NCBI GenBank assembly: GCA_009705235.1
Contig: WLCR01000043.1
Location: forward strand, 1-7,970
Direction of reading: 5' to 3'
Source: Actinomycetota bacterium
GTDB taxonomy: Bacteria > Actinomycetota > Actinomycetes > Nanopelagicales > Nanopelagicaceae
Length of the DNA stretch: 7,970 nt
The first letter of the stretch is position 1; each line of letters starts with the position of its first letter. Below are positions 6,672 to 7,970 of the stretch, in pieces. The notes beneath the pieces were generated by a model that had not been told where the DNA came from, did not search any database, and saw nothing but the letters and a program-made list of their open reading frames with translations. The position numbers and the translations under genes were made by a program.

Positions 6672-7958
6672 GTGAACGTTCCAGTAACAGCAACTCTTCC
6701 GGCACATGACATTGCAGATGCATCACTTGCTGCAGAAGGCAAAAAGAAAATTGAATGGGCAGAACGCAACATGCCTGTTCTTGCCCAAATCCGTGAGCGA
6801 TTTGAAAAATCACAGCCATTTGCAGGCGTTCGTATTTCTGCCTGTATGCACGTAACAACCGAAACAGCTAACTTGATGCGTGTTCTAAAAGCCGGCGGGG
6901 CAGAGATTGCACTGTGCGCGTCAAATCCACTGTCAACACAAGATGACACAGCAGCAGCACTTGTTCACGAATATGGAATTTCTGTATTTGCACGAAATGC
7001 AGTAGACCGTGATGGCTATTACAAGCACATCAACGCAGCGTTAGATATCGCACCTCACCAAGTATTTGATGATGGTTGCGATCTAGTAAACACACTTCAC
7101 ACAACACGAAAAGAATTGATACCAGGAATTACTGGTGGTTGCGAAGAGACCACAACAGGAGTGATTCGTCTTAACCAGATGGCTAAAGATGGCGCACTGC
7201 AGTTCCCAATGATCGCTGTTAATGACACTGATACAAAGCACATGTTCGATAACCGTTATGGAACAGGTCAATCAACACTTGATGCGGTGTTCCGCGCAAC
7301 TAACTTCTTACTTGCAGGTCGTATTGTTGTTGTGGCTGGATTTGGATATTGCGGTAAAGGCGTTGCAGAACGTGCAAAGGGAATGGGTGCTGATGTAGTT
7401 GTCACCGAAATTGATCCAACTAAGGCACTTGATGCAATGATGCAAGGTTTCCGCGTTATGCCGATGCTAGATGCAGCAGCGGTTGGAGATGTATTTATCA
7501 CCGTTACTGGTAACCGTGATGTATTGCGTGACGAACACTTTGCAGTAATGAAAGATGGCGCAATCATGGCTAACTCAGGCCACTTTGATATCGAAATCGA
7601 TGTTGCATGGCTAGAGCAGAATTCAAAGACAAAGAATGCAAAGATGCGTCACCAAACTGATGAATATGTCTTGGCAGATGGACGTCGCCTGCTTCTACTT
7701 GCAGAAGGTCGCCTAGTTAATTTAGGTGCAGCAGAAGGCCACCCAGCATCAGTTATGGACATGTCATTCTCTGATCAGGCACTTACAGCTGAATACCTTG
7801 TAAAGGAAGCAAAGAACTTGAAGCCGGGTGTTCATGAGGTTCCTACTTATATTGACAAAGAAGTAGCTTCACTTAAATTGATTAGCATGGGCGGTCGTAT
7901 TGACGTTCTAACTCCTGCACAAGATATGTACCTGAACTCTTGGGAGCACGGTAGCTAA
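6672..7958 (+). CDS. ahcY: S-adenosylhomocysteine hydrolase (adenosylhomocysteinase), short type
   Basis: This 428-residue NAD-dependent enzyme splits S-adenosylhomocysteine into homocysteine and adenosine, relieving product inhibition of methyltransferases. Substrate residues visible by comparison with the family are H60, T62 and E64 (MHVTTE), N85-D91 (NPLSTQD), D134, and E159-T162 (EETTTG). K189 and D193 lie in NDTDTKHMFDNRYGTGQS (184-201), and H304 in NSGHFD. The Rossmann dinucleotide loop GFGYCG is at 223-228, and the LVNLGAAEGHP element (348-358) is intact. NRYGTGQS, AAEGHPASVMDMSF and the ending LTPAQDMYLNSWEHGS are features of the shorter archaeal/Thermotoga-like enzymes. Typical actinobacterial SahH is about 485-495 residues, carries an internal insertion and ends near a KPDKYRY-like tail; both are lacking here. 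The start is GTG 6672 with a strong Shine-Dalgarno. The gene sits at the expected locus downstream of manB. Function is very secure. Confidence 0.96.
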   Translation: MNVPVTATLPAHDIADASLAAEGKKKIEWAERNMPVLAQIRERFEKSQPFAGVRISACMHVTTETANLMRVLKAGGAEIALCASNPLSTQDDTAAALVHEYGISVFARNAVDRDGYYKHINAALDIAPHQVFDDGCDLVNTLHTTRKELIPGITGGCEETTTGVIRLNQMAKDGALQFPMIAVNDTDTKHMFDNRYGTGQSTLDAVFRATNFLLAGRIVVVAGFGYCGKGVAERAKGMGADVVVTEIDPTKALDAMMQGFRVMPMLDAAAVGDVFITVTGNRDVLRDEHFAVMKDGAIMANSGHFDIEIDVAWLEQNSKTKNAKMRHQTDEYVLADGRRLLLLAEGRLVNLGAAEGHPASVMDMSFSDQALTAEYLVKEAKNLKPGVHEVPTYIDKEVASLKLISMGGRIDVLTPAQDMYLNSWEHGS

Positions 7959-7970
7959 TGACCTTAGTTA
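7958..7970 (+). CDS. Possible start of a next gene, cut by the window end
   Basis: An ATG at 7958 overlaps the ahcY stop by one base (TAATG) and reads MTLV before the window ends. GGGAG at 7942-7946 lies 11 bases upstream, a slightly long but usable spacing. Stop/start overlap is a common operon junction, but four codons cannot identify a product. Confidence 0.3.

Overview
The window is a compact, almost fully coding stretch with all genes on the + strand, from a low-GC, AT-leaning actinobacterium. A WhiB-family Fe-S regulator and a DUF3499 protein are both actinobacterial hallmarks. The order whiB - large membrane glycosyltransferase - DUF5719-like protein - DUF3499 - manB - ahcY follows a neighbourhood I know from Streptomyces and, in part, from Mycobacterium (whiB2 - Rv3258c - manB ... 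sahH). The modest GC, very short intergenic gaps, and loss of genes usually found between manB and ahcY suggest a streamlined lineage such as freshwater Nanopelagicales (acI). That placement is an inference, not something the sequence proves.

Layout: 1-90 is the whiB upstream region, with a palindrome TTACA-N4-TGTAA. 91-390 encodes a WhiB/WhmD-type regulator. 391-427 is a short junction with alternative hairpins and a six-codon upstream ORF. 428-3472 encodes a 1014-residue protein that joins a cytoplasmic GT2 glycosyltransferase domain to a multi-pass membrane region and a large extracytoplasmic segment. Its stop overlaps (ATGA) the start of a 434-residue membrane-anchored extracytoplasmic protein resembling DUF5719 (3469-4773). 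4816-5187 encodes the small Cys/His protein DUF3499, with no Shine-Dalgarno sequence and a -10-like hexamer placed for leaderless transcription. Three bases later comes manB (5191-6546), a phosphomannomutase/phosphoglucomutase. A 125-base gap (6547-6671) with strong pairing potential precedes ahcY (6672-7958), an S-adenosylhomocysteine hydrolase of the short, archaeal/Thermotoga-like type. A further gene may begin at 7958 and run off the window.

How the genes may fit together: ManB makes hexose-1-phosphates (mannose-1-P, hence GDP-mannose) for surface glycans. The GT2/membrane fusion and its co-translated extracytoplasmic partner look like a cell-envelope glycan assembly or export pair, and WhiB is the classical cell division/development regulator. 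AhcY clears S-adenosylhomocysteine in the methyl cycle and probably has its own expression signals. The least described parts are the GT2-membrane/DUF5719 pair, DUF3499, and the leader upstream of ahcY. I see no mobile element, CRISPR array, tRNA or rRNA, and no gene-free stretch longer than 300 bases.
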